This document shows, piece after piece, positions 34,663 to 42,714 of a stretch of 64,000 nt of DNA (positions are counted from its first letter, which is position 1; each line of letters opens with the position of its first letter). Both the position numbers and the translations under genes were made by a program. The notes beneath the pieces were generated by a model. The model ran no database searches. It saw only the letters and a program-made list of their open reading frames with translations, and was not told the origin of the DNA. The stretch lies in contig DATJAS010000127.1 of NCBI GenBank assembly GCA_035516035.1, positions 13,708 through 77,707 on the forward strand, read 5' to 3'. Source of the stretch: Fen-1273 sp035516035. Its GTDB lineage: Bacteria > Bacteroidota > Ignavibacteria > UBA10030 > UBA6906.

Positions 34663-35568
34663 TCAGGAACCGACCTGTAACGCGACGAGCGCCGCAGCTA
34701 TATAGGCTGCCGCTTCCACGGCGCCTGCTCCCGTATTCTGGTCGTGGCTGATTTCCCTGTCCAGGCGACCGCCGTAAAGCGTAAATCCGTCACCGAGCAA
34801 TACCCCCTGGACGATGAACTGCCTGACCGGATAGAGGATCAGGACGAACAGGAGCGCTCTGCCGGAAAGTGCAAGCGACGTGGCGTAGTCGGTGAAATTG
34901 CCGTTGAGCGCATGCCCGACGATCATGCCGATTGCGACCATCATGCCGGCATAGCTCAGCGCGGCCGCGACGTTGCCGTTGGTGATCTCCCGGGAATCGT
35001 CGTACCTGATAATGAACCGGTAGAGATACGTGATCGCCCAGAGCGCGATGAGCCCGAGCGCCAGGAAGAGCACTGCCACGCTGAAGTCCCCTCCCTGCGT
35101 GTCCCCGGAGAGGGCTCCAGCGACCACGAGCGCCACCGCAATGTGGCCTCCGGCCGCGACGATGCCCGCGGATGGGTTGTTCGCCCTGACTCCCGCCACG
35201 ATGTTCGTCTTCAGGAGGAGGCGGAACCCCAGCCGGGCGAAGAGGGCGAGTACCAGTATCCCGAATATCCCGTAGAGACCCGCCTGGAGCGCGTACGTCC
35301 ACACTTCCGCCGCCCCGCTCCCTCCGGCGACCCCCGCGCTCGTGTCGCTCCCCGCGATCCCGTCGAGCACCGAGCCTGCCACCAGGAGAACACCCAGGAA
35401 GTATCCCGCGTACTCATACCCCAGCGCCGCGTTATGGTCGCCGCCGATCTTCTCGGCCACGTGCACGCGCAGGAAGAAATGGAGCGCGACTCGTGCGAGC
35501 GCGGCGAAGACGAAGAGCGCGACGATAACGACGGCTGCGGGAAGAATGTCGATCGGTCCGGCATTCAT
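34663..35568 (-). CDS. DUF350-family inner-membrane protein (duplicated domain)
   Basis: A 301-residue protein with about eight membrane helices, made of two DUF350-like halves. Each half has a helix with a Gly-rich, Asn-containing turn: GGDHNAALGYEYAGYFLGV in the first, REITNGNVAAALSYAGMMVAIG in the second, with ANNPSAGIVAAGGHIAVAL between. The ATG at 35568 follows GAGG by six bases; a GTG at 35607 would place the start inside a hairpin. First gene of a four-gene operon with an ATP-grasp ligase, as YjfL (DUF350) is grouped with YjfC in E. coli. Its function is unestablished. Confidence 0.85.
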   Translation of the reverse strand: MNAGPIDILPAAVVIVALFVFAALARVALHFFLRVHVAEKIGGDHNAALGYEYAGYFLGVLLVAGSVLDGIAGSDTSAGVAGGSGAAEVWTYALQAGLYGIFGILVLALFARLGFRLLLKTNIVAGVRANNPSAGIVAAGGHIAVALVVAGALSGDTQGGDFSVAVLFLALGLIALWAITYLYRFIIRYDDSREITNGNVAAALSYAGMMVAIGMIVGHALNGNFTDYATSLALSGRALLFVLILYPVRQFIVQGVLLGDGFTLYGGRLDREISHDQNTGAGAVEAAAYIAAALVALQVGS

Positions 35569-35604
35569 ATGATGCCTCACGAGGATAAAGCGGAAGGGAG
35601 GAGT

Positions 35605-35629
35605 CACCCGCGGCGTGTCACCGCGGGTG
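35605..35629 (-). promoter_or_regulatory. Hairpin in the 5' leader of the DUF350 operon
   Basis: A perfect 9-bp stem (CACCCGCGG with CCGCGGGTG) around a 7-base loop, ending 37 bases before the DUF350 start codon. There is no T-run on either strand, so it is not a standard terminator. It may be a leader structure or an end of upstream DNA. Confidence 0.45.
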
Positions 35630-35688
35630 GCCCTTCAAACGACGTTGGGAGAGAATGTAGGAAGGGGAATAAGTAAAGTCAATGACTT

Positions 35689-35722
35689 AGATTGCTTCGT
35701 CTGAGAATCGGCTCGCAATGAC
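35689..35722 (-). repeat. Dispersed repeat copy, inverted
   Basis: Read on the minus strand it runs GTCATTGCGAG to CGAAGCAATCT. It lies downstream of the minus-strand LytTR gene, again in sense orientation relative to that gene. Confidence 0.88.
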
Positions 35723-35730
35723 CCCGGCAT

Positions 35731-35764
35731 GTCATTGCGAGGAGCGCTGCCCATATACGAAGCG
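35731..35764 (+). repeat. Dispersed repeat, decayed right end
   Basis: Perfect left end GTCATTGCGAG followed by a degenerate middle and CGAAGC. The terminal GCAATC is lost. It is inverted relative to the copy 9 bases away. Confidence 0.7.
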
Positions 35765-35810
35765 CACCCTTCGCCTAGCGGCGCCCGTGGCACCGCAAGA
35801 CTCTCCCTTT

Positions 35811-36611
35811 TCAATTGGATTTGCCCAGGTGCCTGGGGAGGCGAGACTTGTAGTTCCGGCTCAACATCAGCCTCGTCCCGTTCATCAGGATCACGGTGAA
35901 ATCGCCGTGGAAGAGGGGCTGCATCTCCCGGATCCTGTCAATGTTCACGATCGTCGAGCGGTGGATGCGGAGGAACTGGGCGGGATCGAGACGGGATTCG
36001 AGGTCGTTCATGGTCTCGCGGATGAGGTGAGAGGCCGTGCCGACATGGAGCGTGAGGTAGTTTCCTGCCGCTTCGATCCAGTCGATTTCCTCGACCTTCA
36101 GGAAGACGATGCGCCCGCTCGTCTTAACGACCAGCCGGGTGATGTACCTGGAGCCGCCGTCCACGTTCCCCAGGAGCGTCATGAGCTGTTTCCTGAACGG
36201 GTCGGCCTGGTCGATGCGGAGCTGGCTCTTGGCGCGGGCGAGCGCGTCCTGAAAGCGGTTGGCGGCGAATGGTTTGAGGAGATAATCGAGGGCGTGGAAC
36301 TCGAAGGCGCGCAGCGCGTGCTCATCGTACGCGGTCACGAAAATGACCGCGGAGACCCTGTCCACACCCACCGTGCGGAGAACCTCGAAGCCGTCCTTGC
36401 CCGGCATCTGGATATCCAGGAACACCAGGTCGGGGCTCGAATCCTCTATGGATGCGACCGCGTGGTGGCCGTCCACGCATTCGCCGATGATCTCGATCTC
36501 GGGATCGCGCTCCAGGAACATCCTGATTTTCTCCCTGGCGAGCGGCTCGTCATCGACGATGAGTGTCCTGATCTTCGGCTGGTTCGCTACGGTCGACGGG
36601 GAAGGGCTCAT
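35811..36611 (-). CDS. LytTR-type response regulator
   Basis: A 266-residue regulator. Residues 15-130 are a receiver domain with the acidic pair IVDDEP near 18-22 and the phosphoacceptor Asp66 in LVFLDIQMPGKDG. The effector is a LytTR DNA-binding domain in the C-terminal third (VFLKVEEIDWIEAAGNYLTLHV, then FLRIHRSTIVNIDRI, ending in a basic NYKSRLPRHLG). It overlaps the upstream sensor kinase gene by 62 bases, an unusually long overlap. No other methionine start fits the receiver domain. It forms a LytS/LytTR pair with that kinase. Confidence 0.92.
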   Translation of the reverse strand: MSPSPSTVANQPKIRTLIVDDEPLAREKIRMFLERDPEIEIIGECVDGHHAVASIEDSSPDLVFLDIQMPGKDGFEVLRTVGVDRVSAVIFVTAYDEHALRAFEFHALDYLLKPFAANRFQDALARAKSQLRIDQADPFRKQLMTLLGNVDGGSRYITRLVVKTSGRIVFLKVEEIDWIEAAGNYLTLHVGTASHLIRETMNDLESRLDPAQFLRIHRSTIVNIDRIREMQPLFHGDFTVILMNGTRLMLSRNYKSRLPRHLGKSN

Positions 36612-37701
36612 ACGAATCTGTACGGAAGGGGATGCGTAATGTTACGCAACACCCTCCCGACGATCCGCCGGAGACGTCCACCGACTGGCGCGCCCCGTAG
36701 AGCTGCGCGAGGCGCCCCCGTGTATTGCCGATTCCTATCCCCTCCACGTAGCCCTCGGGGAGGCCCGGGCCGTCGTCCTGGACCCTGATTTCCATCTCTC
36801 CCCCCTCCCGGCGGGCCGTCACGGCCACCGTGCCGGGTGAGCTGCGTGTCGCTATCCCGTACCGTATGGCGTTCTCGACGATCGGCTGGAGGAGCATGCT
36901 CGGCACGAGGGCAAGTGATTCCTCCTCCGGCACGTTCACGACGACGGTGAGCCGGTCTCCCAGCCTGAGCCTCTCGATCTCGACGTACTGGCGGAGCAGG
37001 TCCAGCTCCTGCCTGAGCGTCACCTCCTGCGTCCCGTCGGCCTCCAGCGTCACACGGAGCAGCTCGGCCAGCCGCGCGATTGCTTCATCCGCCGCGTCGA
37101 CGTCCTTGTGCATGAGCGACGAGATGGCGTTCAGCGTGTTGAAGAGGAAATGAGGATGAATCTGGTTCCTGAGCGATTCCAGGCGCGTCTCGACGAGCGT
37201 GGCCTCGAGGCGGGATGCCCTCAGCTCCCGTTCCCGGTAGTGCCTGTAGTAATCGATGCTGTAGCTCGTGGTCAGGAGGAATGCGTACGTGAGGTACCGG
37301 AAAAAGAGCCCGCTCTTCATGAGCGCGATGCATGTCGCCAGGAACGGCCGCTCGTCGCCGTCCACCGCGTGGAGGAAGAGTGAATAGATGAGGATGTGGA
37401 GAACGGGGATGAGCACAAACGCGGGAATGTGCCACCGGAGCGCCCCGGCCGAGGGTCCGGCCCCCAGCGGGAACCGCCTGCCGAGCCAGACGATGAACGG
37501 AAAAAGGATCGCCCACACGTACCAGTAGGAGAGGAGCCCCACCAGGAGCTCGTACCAGCTGTAGGCGTGGCCGTTTTCCTGCGACATTCCCACGTAGTTC
37601 TGGAATGCGAACAGGAGTCCGATTCCCGTGGAGGCGCCGAACACGATCAGCCATTCCTTCCATCCCCACGAGGTAAAGGGATTCTTTTCCCCTTTGATCA
37701 T
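36550..37701 (-). CDS. LytS/YehU-type sensor histidine kinase
   Basis: A 383-residue membrane kinase. Four membrane helices lie at about residues 17-36, 52-74, 92-112 and 130-150, followed by a short coiled linker. The kinase core is of the His_kinase class, with phospho-acceptor motif RNQIHPHFLFNTLN (probable His184), the N box LQPIVENAIRYG and the G box DDGPGLPEG...GIGIGNTRGRL. The family senses membrane or extracellular cues and phosphorylates LytTR regulators. It has no large periplasmic domain, so the signal is likely sensed within the membrane. Confidence 0.92.
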   Translation of the reverse strand: MIKGEKNPFTSWGWKEWLIVFGASTGIGLLFAFQNYVGMSQENGHAYSWYELLVGLLSYWYVWAILFPFIVWLGRRFPLGAGPSAGALRWHIPAFVLIPVLHILIYSLFLHAVDGDERPFLATCIALMKSGLFFRYLTYAFLLTTSYSIDYYRHYRERELRASRLEATLVETRLESLRNQIHPHFLFNTLNAISSLMHKDVDAADEAIARLAELLRVTLEADGTQEVTLRQELDLLRQYVEIERLRLGDRLTVVVNVPEEESLALVPSMLLQPIVENAIRYGIATRSSPGTVAVTARREGGEMEIRVQDDGPGLPEGYVEGIGIGNTRGRLAQLYGARQSVDVSGGSSGGCCVTLRIPFRTDSYEPFPVDRSEPAEDQDTHRR

Positions 37702-38051
37702 CGGGAGTGAGTCCTCTGTGTGCGTTCGTGAAAGAGCCCGCCGGCGATGTCCGTCGCGGGGCTGGGGGAGGCCTGGCGGTGGAAAGTTGCGAACCGACTA
37801 TACGGGCGGGTCTCCTCAGAAGCAAACACTTTGGGACGAAGTGGAGTGCCGGCGTGACGAAGCGGAATGACCTCGCACCCGGCTGCTCCCGGGCCCCGGC
37901 GCCGCGTCGCCCCGCTGAGGGCTCTTCGCCGGCAAAACGCACAGTCCGTCACAGGATGAGTCCCTCCCGTCACATTTTTGCATCCCATGTCCCCGCCGTT
38001 TCGTATCTCTAGTGCAGATCGGGGAAGAGTTCATCAACAAAGGAGGGTGCT
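37702..38051. other. Divergent intergenic region (350 bases)
   Basis: Lies between the minus-strand LytS gene and the plus-strand HEAT-like gene and should hold both promoters, but I see no confident -35/-10 pair. Near 37853 there is GCGTGACGAAGCGGAATGACC, perhaps a remnant of the dispersed repeat. AAAGGAGGGTGCT just before 38052 is the ribosome-binding site of the plus-strand gene. Confidence 0.5.
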
Positions 38052-38486
38052 ATGAAGTCCATGCTGGTTGTCGGTGCTGCGATGCTCGTTGCGGCGCTGG
38101 CGTATGCGGGCCCGGGGGAGATGTACCGCTCGGCCCCGGAAGCGGAGCTTACGGAGGCGAAGCTCCTCGACGACGTCACCTGTGACAACTGCCAGACGAG
38201 GGACGACGCCATCTACGATCTCGGTGAGCTGCGCTCCGAAAAGGCCGTCATCCCCCTCATGGGCGTGCTCCACACGGATCCGGACGAGACCACGCGCATC
38301 GTTGCCGCGCTCGCTCTCTGCCGTATCGGCGATGAGCGCGGGACGTTCGCGGTCAAGCGCGCTGCCATATTCGACGGCAGTGAAAAGGTCCGTACGGTCG
38401 CGGCCTGGTTCTATAATACGTACGTGCAGGAAGGAAGCTTCGAATTCCATCCTGCGGCCGAGCCTCCCATGGCCCGTAACGAGTGA
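38052..38486 (+). CDS. Small exported HEAT-repeat-like protein
   Basis: A 144-residue protein with a signal peptide (LVVGAAMLVAALAYA) followed by about two HEAT-like helical pairs: TRDDAIYDLGELRSEKAVIPLMGVL, then DETTRIVAALALCRIGD, and VRTVAAWFYNTYV. A CDNC motif near residue 45 could hold a disulfide or metal. HEAT modules usually bind other proteins, so a periplasmic scaffold role is possible. AAAGGAGGG precedes the ATG. Two repeat copies and a terminator-like hairpin follow. Confidence 0.8.
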   Translation: MKSMLVVGAAMLVAALAYAGPGEMYRSAPEAELTEAKLLDDVTCDNCQTRDDAIYDLGELRSEKAVIPLMGVLHTDPDETTRIVAALALCRIGDERGTFAVKRAAIFDGSEKVRTVAAWFYNTYVQEGSFEFHPAAEPPMARNE

Positions 38487-38490
38487 CGCC

Positions 38491-38527
38491 GTCATTGCGA
38501 GGCAGCCGAAGGCTGCCGAAGCAATCC
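38491..38527 (+). repeat. Dispersed repeat copy
   Basis: GTCATTGCGAG to CGAAGCAATCC around a perfect GGCAGCC-GAA-GGCTGCC stem, starting 5 bases after the stop of the HEAT-like gene. Confidence 0.92.
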
Positions 38528-38531
38528 GCTC

Positions 38532-38558
38532 GTCATTGCGAGCGAAGCGAAGCAATCT
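38532..38558 (+). repeat. Dispersed repeat, minimal copy
   Basis: The shortest complete copy, 27 bases, with only GCGAAG between the two ends. It lies 4 bases after the previous copy in tandem. Confidence 0.92.
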
Positions 38559-38585
38559 AGCAAAATTGCGGTTGCTGTGCCCGTC

Positions 38586-38632
38586 CGGGTCCCCCGGTAG
38601 TCCTGGCTCCGGGGGATCCGGCGCGGTTTTTT
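38586..38632 (+). terminator. Probable intrinsic terminator of the HEAT-like gene
   Basis: CCGGGTCCCCCGG (38586-38598) pairs with CCGGGGGATCCGG (38610-38622) over 13 bp with one G-T pair, loop of 11. Five T residues follow after a CGCGG gap, so efficiency is uncertain. Confidence 0.55.
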
Positions 38633-38659
38633 CCGCAGTCATCGCGATGCCACAATCGT

Positions 38660-38690
38660 GTCATCGCGAGCGCCTCGTGCGACTCGATCT
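38660..38690 (+). repeat. Dispersed repeat, ATCGC variant
   Basis: Left end GTCATCGCGAG, right end ACTCGATCT. The usual ATTGC is ATCGC and the opposite end reads CGAT instead of CAAT, keeping the pairing. A further degenerate copy (GTCATCGCGATGCCACAATC) precedes it at 38638. Confidence 0.8.
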
Positions 38691-38692
38691 CT

Positions 38693-38723
38693 GTCATCGC
38701 GAGCGCCTTGTGCGACGCGATCT
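38693..38723 (+). repeat. Dispersed repeat, ATCGC/GCGAT variant
   Basis: Left end GTCATCGCGAG, right end GACGCGATCT. Both halves of the terminal pair have changed together (ATTGC to ATCGC, GCAAT to GCGAT). In tandem with the previous copy. Confidence 0.85.
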
Positions 38724-38798
38724 CACTTTTTGAGTGTTTTTCGCGTTAGTCCCCTCTCGAACGTAAGTTCCCCCAATTTTCGCAGGAAAACCCCTCCG

Positions 38799-38827
38799 TT
38801 GAGTATGTCTCGGATTTTTGGTATGGT
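38799..38827 (+). promoter_or_regulatory. Candidate promoter of the kinase-like/propeller gene
   Basis: TTGAGT (38799-38804), a 17-base spacer and TATGGT (38822-38827), about 27 bases before the ATG at 38855. Confidence 0.5.
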
Positions 38828-38854
38828 ATAGCGCTTCGACTTGCTGGAGGCGCG

Positions 38855-41632
38855 ATGCTCGGGCAGACGATCCTGAACTACAAAATCCTCGAGAAGCTCG
38901 GCGAGGGGTGCATGGGGATTGTCTACAAAGCCCAGGACGTCGCGCTCAGCCAGACGCTCGCGCTTCGCTTCCTCCCCCCGATTCTCTCGACAGCCGAAAT
39001 CGACCGCGCGCGTTCCATTCTTGAGGTCAGGGCCGCCGCGACGCTGACGCATCCCAACATCTGCGCCGTGCATGCGATCAAGGAGCACGACGGGGCCATG
39101 TTCGTTGTCTCTGACTACATCGACGGCGAGACCGTCCGCGCGAAGCTGAAGTCTGGCCCCCTCCAGGTCAGGCGGGCGATCGAGATCGCGATGCAGATTG
39201 CCGAGGGACTCGCCATATTGCACGACCACGGCATGATCCACCGCAACGTCCGGCCGGAGAACGTCATGATCCGGAAGGACGGCGTCGTACAGGTGATGGA
39301 CATTGGTATCCTCTGGCGCGGAACGCTCAGCCCCCGCGTGAAGTCGGCCATACCCACCGGCAACCCCTCATGCATGTCGCCCGAGCTCGTCCAGGGGCAT
39401 CCCTCCGACCAGCGGACGGACATTTTCTCGCTCGGCGTAGTCCTGTACGAGATGCTTGCTTCCCAGGCTCCCTTCAGGGGGTCCGATGACGCGGCGGTAA
39501 TACAAGAGATACTCAGCGTGGAGCCCCCCGCCCCGGGGACGCTCACCGTAGGTATCGACGGCGCTCTTGACGCTATCGTGATGGAATGCCTGGTAAAAGA
39601 CCCCGCCGAGCGCTACCAGTCTGCGCGGGAACTGGCCAAAGACCTCCGCCGTTACGTCAGGACGATGTCACGGTCTGAAGCCGACCGGCTCGTGAAGGTG
39701 GAGACGGTCAAAAAGGTTGGCGGCGATCCCGCGGACCCCGCGTCCAACCGGACTGTCAGCATCATCAAGTACACGAAGACGGCGCTCCTCCGTATCAAGC
39801 CTACGCCACTGGAGGCGACAGAAGGAGAGGGCTCCCCGCGGCCGGCGTCGCCGTTATGGAAGTATGCCCCCTGGGTCCTCTCGGCACTTCTGCTCTGCGC
39901 CGTGGCCTGGTTCGGGTTTATCGGCTCGCGGGGCTCCGGTCCCGAGTCCCGCATCGTGCGCACTTACGTGCGACCGCCGGAGAACTCGCAGTTTGCCGGC
40001 ATGTCGGGGGGAGCGGGCGGAGGACATTTCGCGCTCTCTCCCGACGGGACGCAGCTTGCATTCACGGCGACGGATTCCACCGGCGCTGCGCGACTCTGGG
40101 TGAGATCACTCTCGTCGCTGCGCTGCGTCCCGCTCCCGGGGACGGAAGAGGGCTCCTACCCCTTCTGGTCGCCGGACAGCAGGTTCATCGGTTTCTTTTC
40201 GGGAGGAAAGCTCAGGAAGGTTCAGGCCTCCGGCGGGCCCGTGGCGGTGCTCTGCGACGCCCCTGCGGGGCGGGGGGGGACCTGGGGATCAGGCGGCGTT
40301 ATCGTGTTTGCCCCCTCGCCGACGGAAGGACTGAGCAGCATCGCCGCCGGGGGGGGAACCCCGACACAGGCGACGAAGCTCGATCCCTCGCGGCTCGAGC
40401 AATCCCACCGGTGGCCCTGGTTTCTTCCCGACGGGAGGCACTTTCTCTACCTTGCGCGCGCCTCCGCCGCCGACATCGTCTACGCGGCGTCGCTTGACGG
40501 CAAGGAGGAAAAGGAGCTCATTCGCAAGCACTCGAACATCCTCTACGCGAGCGGCTGCCTCCTCTTCATGGAACAGGGCTCGCTGATCGCGCAGCCCTTC
40601 GACGCGGGCCAGCTCGAGCTGAAGGGACTCCCGGCGACGGTGGCGGAGGACGTGCGGTTCGACCCGGGATACGACAGGGGGGAGTTCACCGCGTCAGCCC
40701 ACGGCGAGCTTGTCTACAGGGAGGGAGGCTCGGAGAGCGCGGGCCTGGCGTGGTTCGACCGGGCGGGGACGTTCTCGGGTTTCGTGGCGCGCTCGGTGAG
40801 AAGCGTGGATGCGCGCCTCTCGTCCGACGGCCAGAAGGTGGCATATTCCAACGACGACGAGGAGGAGGCGAACCGCCACCTCACCATGGACCTCTGGGTC
40901 TTCGACCGGTCGCACGGCGTCCCCTCGCACGTGACGTCCGACCCGGGTAACGAGACGAACCCCGTGTGGTCGCCCGACGGAAAGGCGATCGCGTTTGCCT
41001 CGGACCGGAGCGGTCGGGCCAATCCCTACCGGATCAACGCCGACGGCACGGGAGGGGAAGAGCCCCTGATGTCCTCCGATAATAACCTCTTTCCCACGGA
41101 CTGGTCGACCGACGGGAAATACATCGCGATCGAGAAAGGTCCGGTGAAAGAGGAAAAATGGAGCATCTGGATACTCCCGGTCGCGGGCGGGAAGAAACCC
41201 TATCTCTGGTTTAAGAGCGGTGCCGACGTCCAGCTCGGGAAGTTCTCCCCCGACAACCGCTGGATGGCGTATGTGTCCGATGAAGAGGGGGAGCAGCAGG
41301 TGTTCGTCCGCCCCTTCCCCGGGCCGGGGAGTCGCGTCCAGGTATCTGCTCACGGCTGCAACGGGGAGGCCTTCTGGCGCAGGGACGGGAAAGAGATCTA
41401 TTACATGTCGATGGATTTCAGGGTAATCGCGGCCGAAGTCTCCCGTTCCGGCTCGTCGCTCAAGGTCGGCAAGCTGCGGGAGGTGCTCGATGCCCGCTCG
41501 CGGGGGATTCGCTTCCTGCGGGGCCTCACGCCGGACAACCAGCGCCTGCTCGGCGTGTACAACCCTTCGGACGTCCGCCCGGCCGATCTGACACTTGTCA
41601 CCGGTTGGCCGTCCGAGCTCCGCACCCCCTGA
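38855..41632 (+). CDS. Membrane protein with Ser/Thr-kinase-like domain and TolB-type propeller (predicted pseudokinase)
   Basis: A 925-residue protein. Residues 8-268 have a protein-kinase fold with an intact glycine loop (LGEGCMGIVYKA) and late motifs SPELVQG and DIFSLGVVLYEML. Catalytic positions are altered: the VAIK Lys is Arg38 (LALRFL), the catalytic loop reads HRNVRPEN (Asp to Asn131, Lys to Arg133), and DFG is DIG (Asp149 kept). One membrane helix lies at about 335-355 (PWVLSALLLCAVAWFGFIG). The rest is a PD40/TolB-like beta-propeller (HFALSPDGTQLAFTA, YPFWSPDSRFIGFFS, NPVWSPDGKAIAFASDR), presumably extracytoplasmic. This kinase-membrane-propeller order is common in such genomes; the lost catalytic residues are not. 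Followed by a second kinase-like gene. Confidence 0.88.
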   Translation: MLGQTILNYKILEKLGEGCMGIVYKAQDVALSQTLALRFLPPILSTAEIDRARSILEVRAAATLTHPNICAVHAIKEHDGAMFVVSDYIDGETVRAKLKSGPLQVRRAIEIAMQIAEGLAILHDHGMIHRNVRPENVMIRKDGVVQVMDIGILWRGTLSPRVKSAIPTGNPSCMSPELVQGHPSDQRTDIFSLGVVLYEMLASQAPFRGSDDAAVIQEILSVEPPAPGTLTVGIDGALDAIVMECLVKDPAERYQSARELAKDLRRYVRTMSRSEADRLVKVETVKKVGGDPADPASNRTVSIIKYTKTALLRIKPTPLEATEGEGSPRPASPLWKYAPWVLSALLLCAVAWFGFIGSRGSGPESRIVRTYVRPPENSQFAGMSGGAGGGHFALSPDGTQLAFTATDSTGAARLWVRSLSSLRCVPLPGTEEGSYPFWSPDSRFIGFFSGGKLRKVQASGGPVAVLCDAPAGRGGTWGSGGVIVFAPSPTEGLSSIAAGGGTPTQATKLDPSRLEQSHRWPWFLPDGRHFLYLARASAADIVYAASLDGKEEKELIRKHSNILYASGCLLFMEQGSLIAQPFDAGQLELKGLPATVAEDVRFDPGYDRGEFTASAHGELVYREGGSESAGLAWFDRAGTFSGFVARSVRSVDARLSSDGQKVAYSNDDEEEANRHLTMDLWVFDRSHGVPSHVTSDPGNETNPVWSPDGKAIAFASDRSGRANPYRINADGTGGEEPLMSSDNNLFPTDWSTDGKYIAIEKGPVKEEKWSIWILPVAGGKKPYLWFKSGADVQLGKFSPDNRWMAYVSDEEGEQQVFVRPFPGPGSRVQVSAHGCNGEAFWRRDGKEIYYMSMDFRVIAAEVSRSGSSLKVGKLREVLDARSRGIRFLRGLTPDNQRLLGVYNPSDVRPADLTLVTGWPSELRTP

Positions 41633-41637
41633 ACGCT

Positions 41638-41698
41638 GTCATTGTCGAGCGGTGGCGCACCAGGCCACCGCGAGATGGCGCCGAAGGCGCCACGAGCG
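41638..41698 (+). repeat. Dispersed repeat, divergent
   Basis: Starts GTCATTGTCGAG 6 bases after the stop of the propeller gene, with two hairpins, GGTGGC/GCCACC and TGGCGCC-GAA-GGCGCCA. The GCAATC right end is missing. Confidence 0.72.
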
Positions 41699-41721
41699 CA
41701 CTTGTTCTTTCAGGAGCCCCC

Positions 41722-42714
41722 ATGCCCGAGAAAACCGTTTCCCACTACACCATCCTCGAGAAACTCGGCGAGGGACAAACGGGCACCATCTACAGGGCCC
41801 GTGACACCAAGCGTGAGCGGGACGTTACGCTGAAGTTCCTTCCGACGCGCATCCAGCTCACCGAAGCCGACAAAGCCCGCCTCAGGGCGGACGCAACGAA
41901 GGCGTCCCTCCTCCAGCACCCCAACATCCGCGCGTTTTACTCGCTGAAGTTCGAGAAACAGGAGTGTTTTGTTGTGCTGGAGTACGTGGAAGGAAAGACG
42001 CTGAAGGAGCTGATGCCTGTCGAGAGCCAGCAGGTTGCGATCAACTACGCGATCTACATCTGCTCGGCGTTCCAGGATGCCCACGGCAAAGGCCTCCTTC
42101 ACCGCAATCTTCGGCCGGAAGGCGTGATGGTGAGCGCGAAGAAACGCGTGAGGGTCCTCGGCTTCGGCGAGGCGCCGCTCAAGGACGTGCTGAAGCTCGC
42201 CCGCACGACCGGGACGCCGGAAGATGCCGCGTACGTTTCACCGGAGCAGATCGAGGGCGTGGCCCTGGACGGCAGGTCCGACGTCTTCGCGATCGGCGTC
42301 CTCTTCTATCATATGCTCTCCGGCCAGCTCCCGTTCCGGGCGGACCACGAGGCGGGCATGTTCTACGCCATCCAGAACGAGAAGCCGGTCTCTATCCGTC
42401 AGTACCGCCCGGATCTCTCGCCGGGGTTCGTCTCGATCATCGAGCGGGCGCTTGAGAAAAAACCGGCGGACAGGTACCAGTCCGTGGACGAGATGCTCGC
42501 CGAGTTGCGCCATCTGAAGCGCGCGTCGTTCTCCATCTCCAAGGTCTTCTCGCGCCCCGTGGGAAACACCTCCAGGATTGCCACGCAGCCCTTCCGCAAA
42601 TTCCAGGGGAAGAAGGAAGGGATGCCGCTCGGCAAAATGCTCCCGATGCTCATTGGCATCATCGTCCTGATCCTGCTCGCGATCATCGGAATCCGGGCGT
42701 TCATCAACCCCTGA
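41722..42714 (+). CDS. Kinase-fold membrane protein, predicted pseudokinase
   Basis: A 330-residue protein: kinase fold at residues 8-268 with glycine loop LGEGQTGTIYRA and VAIK-type Lys38 retained, but the catalytic loop is HRNLRPEG (Asp to Asn129, Lys to Arg131, Asn to Gly134) and DFG is GFG (Asp to Gly147). A basic linker (residues 270-305) leads to one C-terminal membrane helix (LPMLIGIIVLILLAIIGIRAF). It has no propeller. With neither catalytic Asp nor metal-binding Asp, phosphotransfer is unlikely, although nucleotide binding through Lys38 is possible. It is paralogous to the kinase domain of the gene just upstream. The ATG at 41722 matches the family start; a repeat element fills the gap. 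Confidence 0.86.
   Translation: MPEKTVSHYTILEKLGEGQTGTIYRARDTKRERDVTLKFLPTRIQLTEADKARLRADATKASLLQHPNIRAFYSLKFEKQECFVVLEYVEGKTLKELMPVESQQVAINYAIYICSAFQDAHGKGLLHRNLRPEGVMVSAKKRVRVLGFGEAPLKDVLKLARTTGTPEDAAYVSPEQIEGVALDGRSDVFAIGVLFYHMLSGQLPFRADHEAGMFYAIQNEKPVSIRQYRPDLSPGFVSIIERALEKKPADRYQSVDEMLAELRHLKRASFSISKVFSRPVGNTSRIATQPFRKFQGKKEGMPLGKMLPMLIGIIVLILLAIIGIRAFINP

Larger units (their letters stand above)
38487..38854. other. Repeat-rich intergenic region (368 bases)
   Basis: Contains four or five dispersed repeat copies, a terminator-like hairpin and a promoter for the kinase-like gene, each listed separately. Nothing in it looks coding. Confidence 0.7.
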
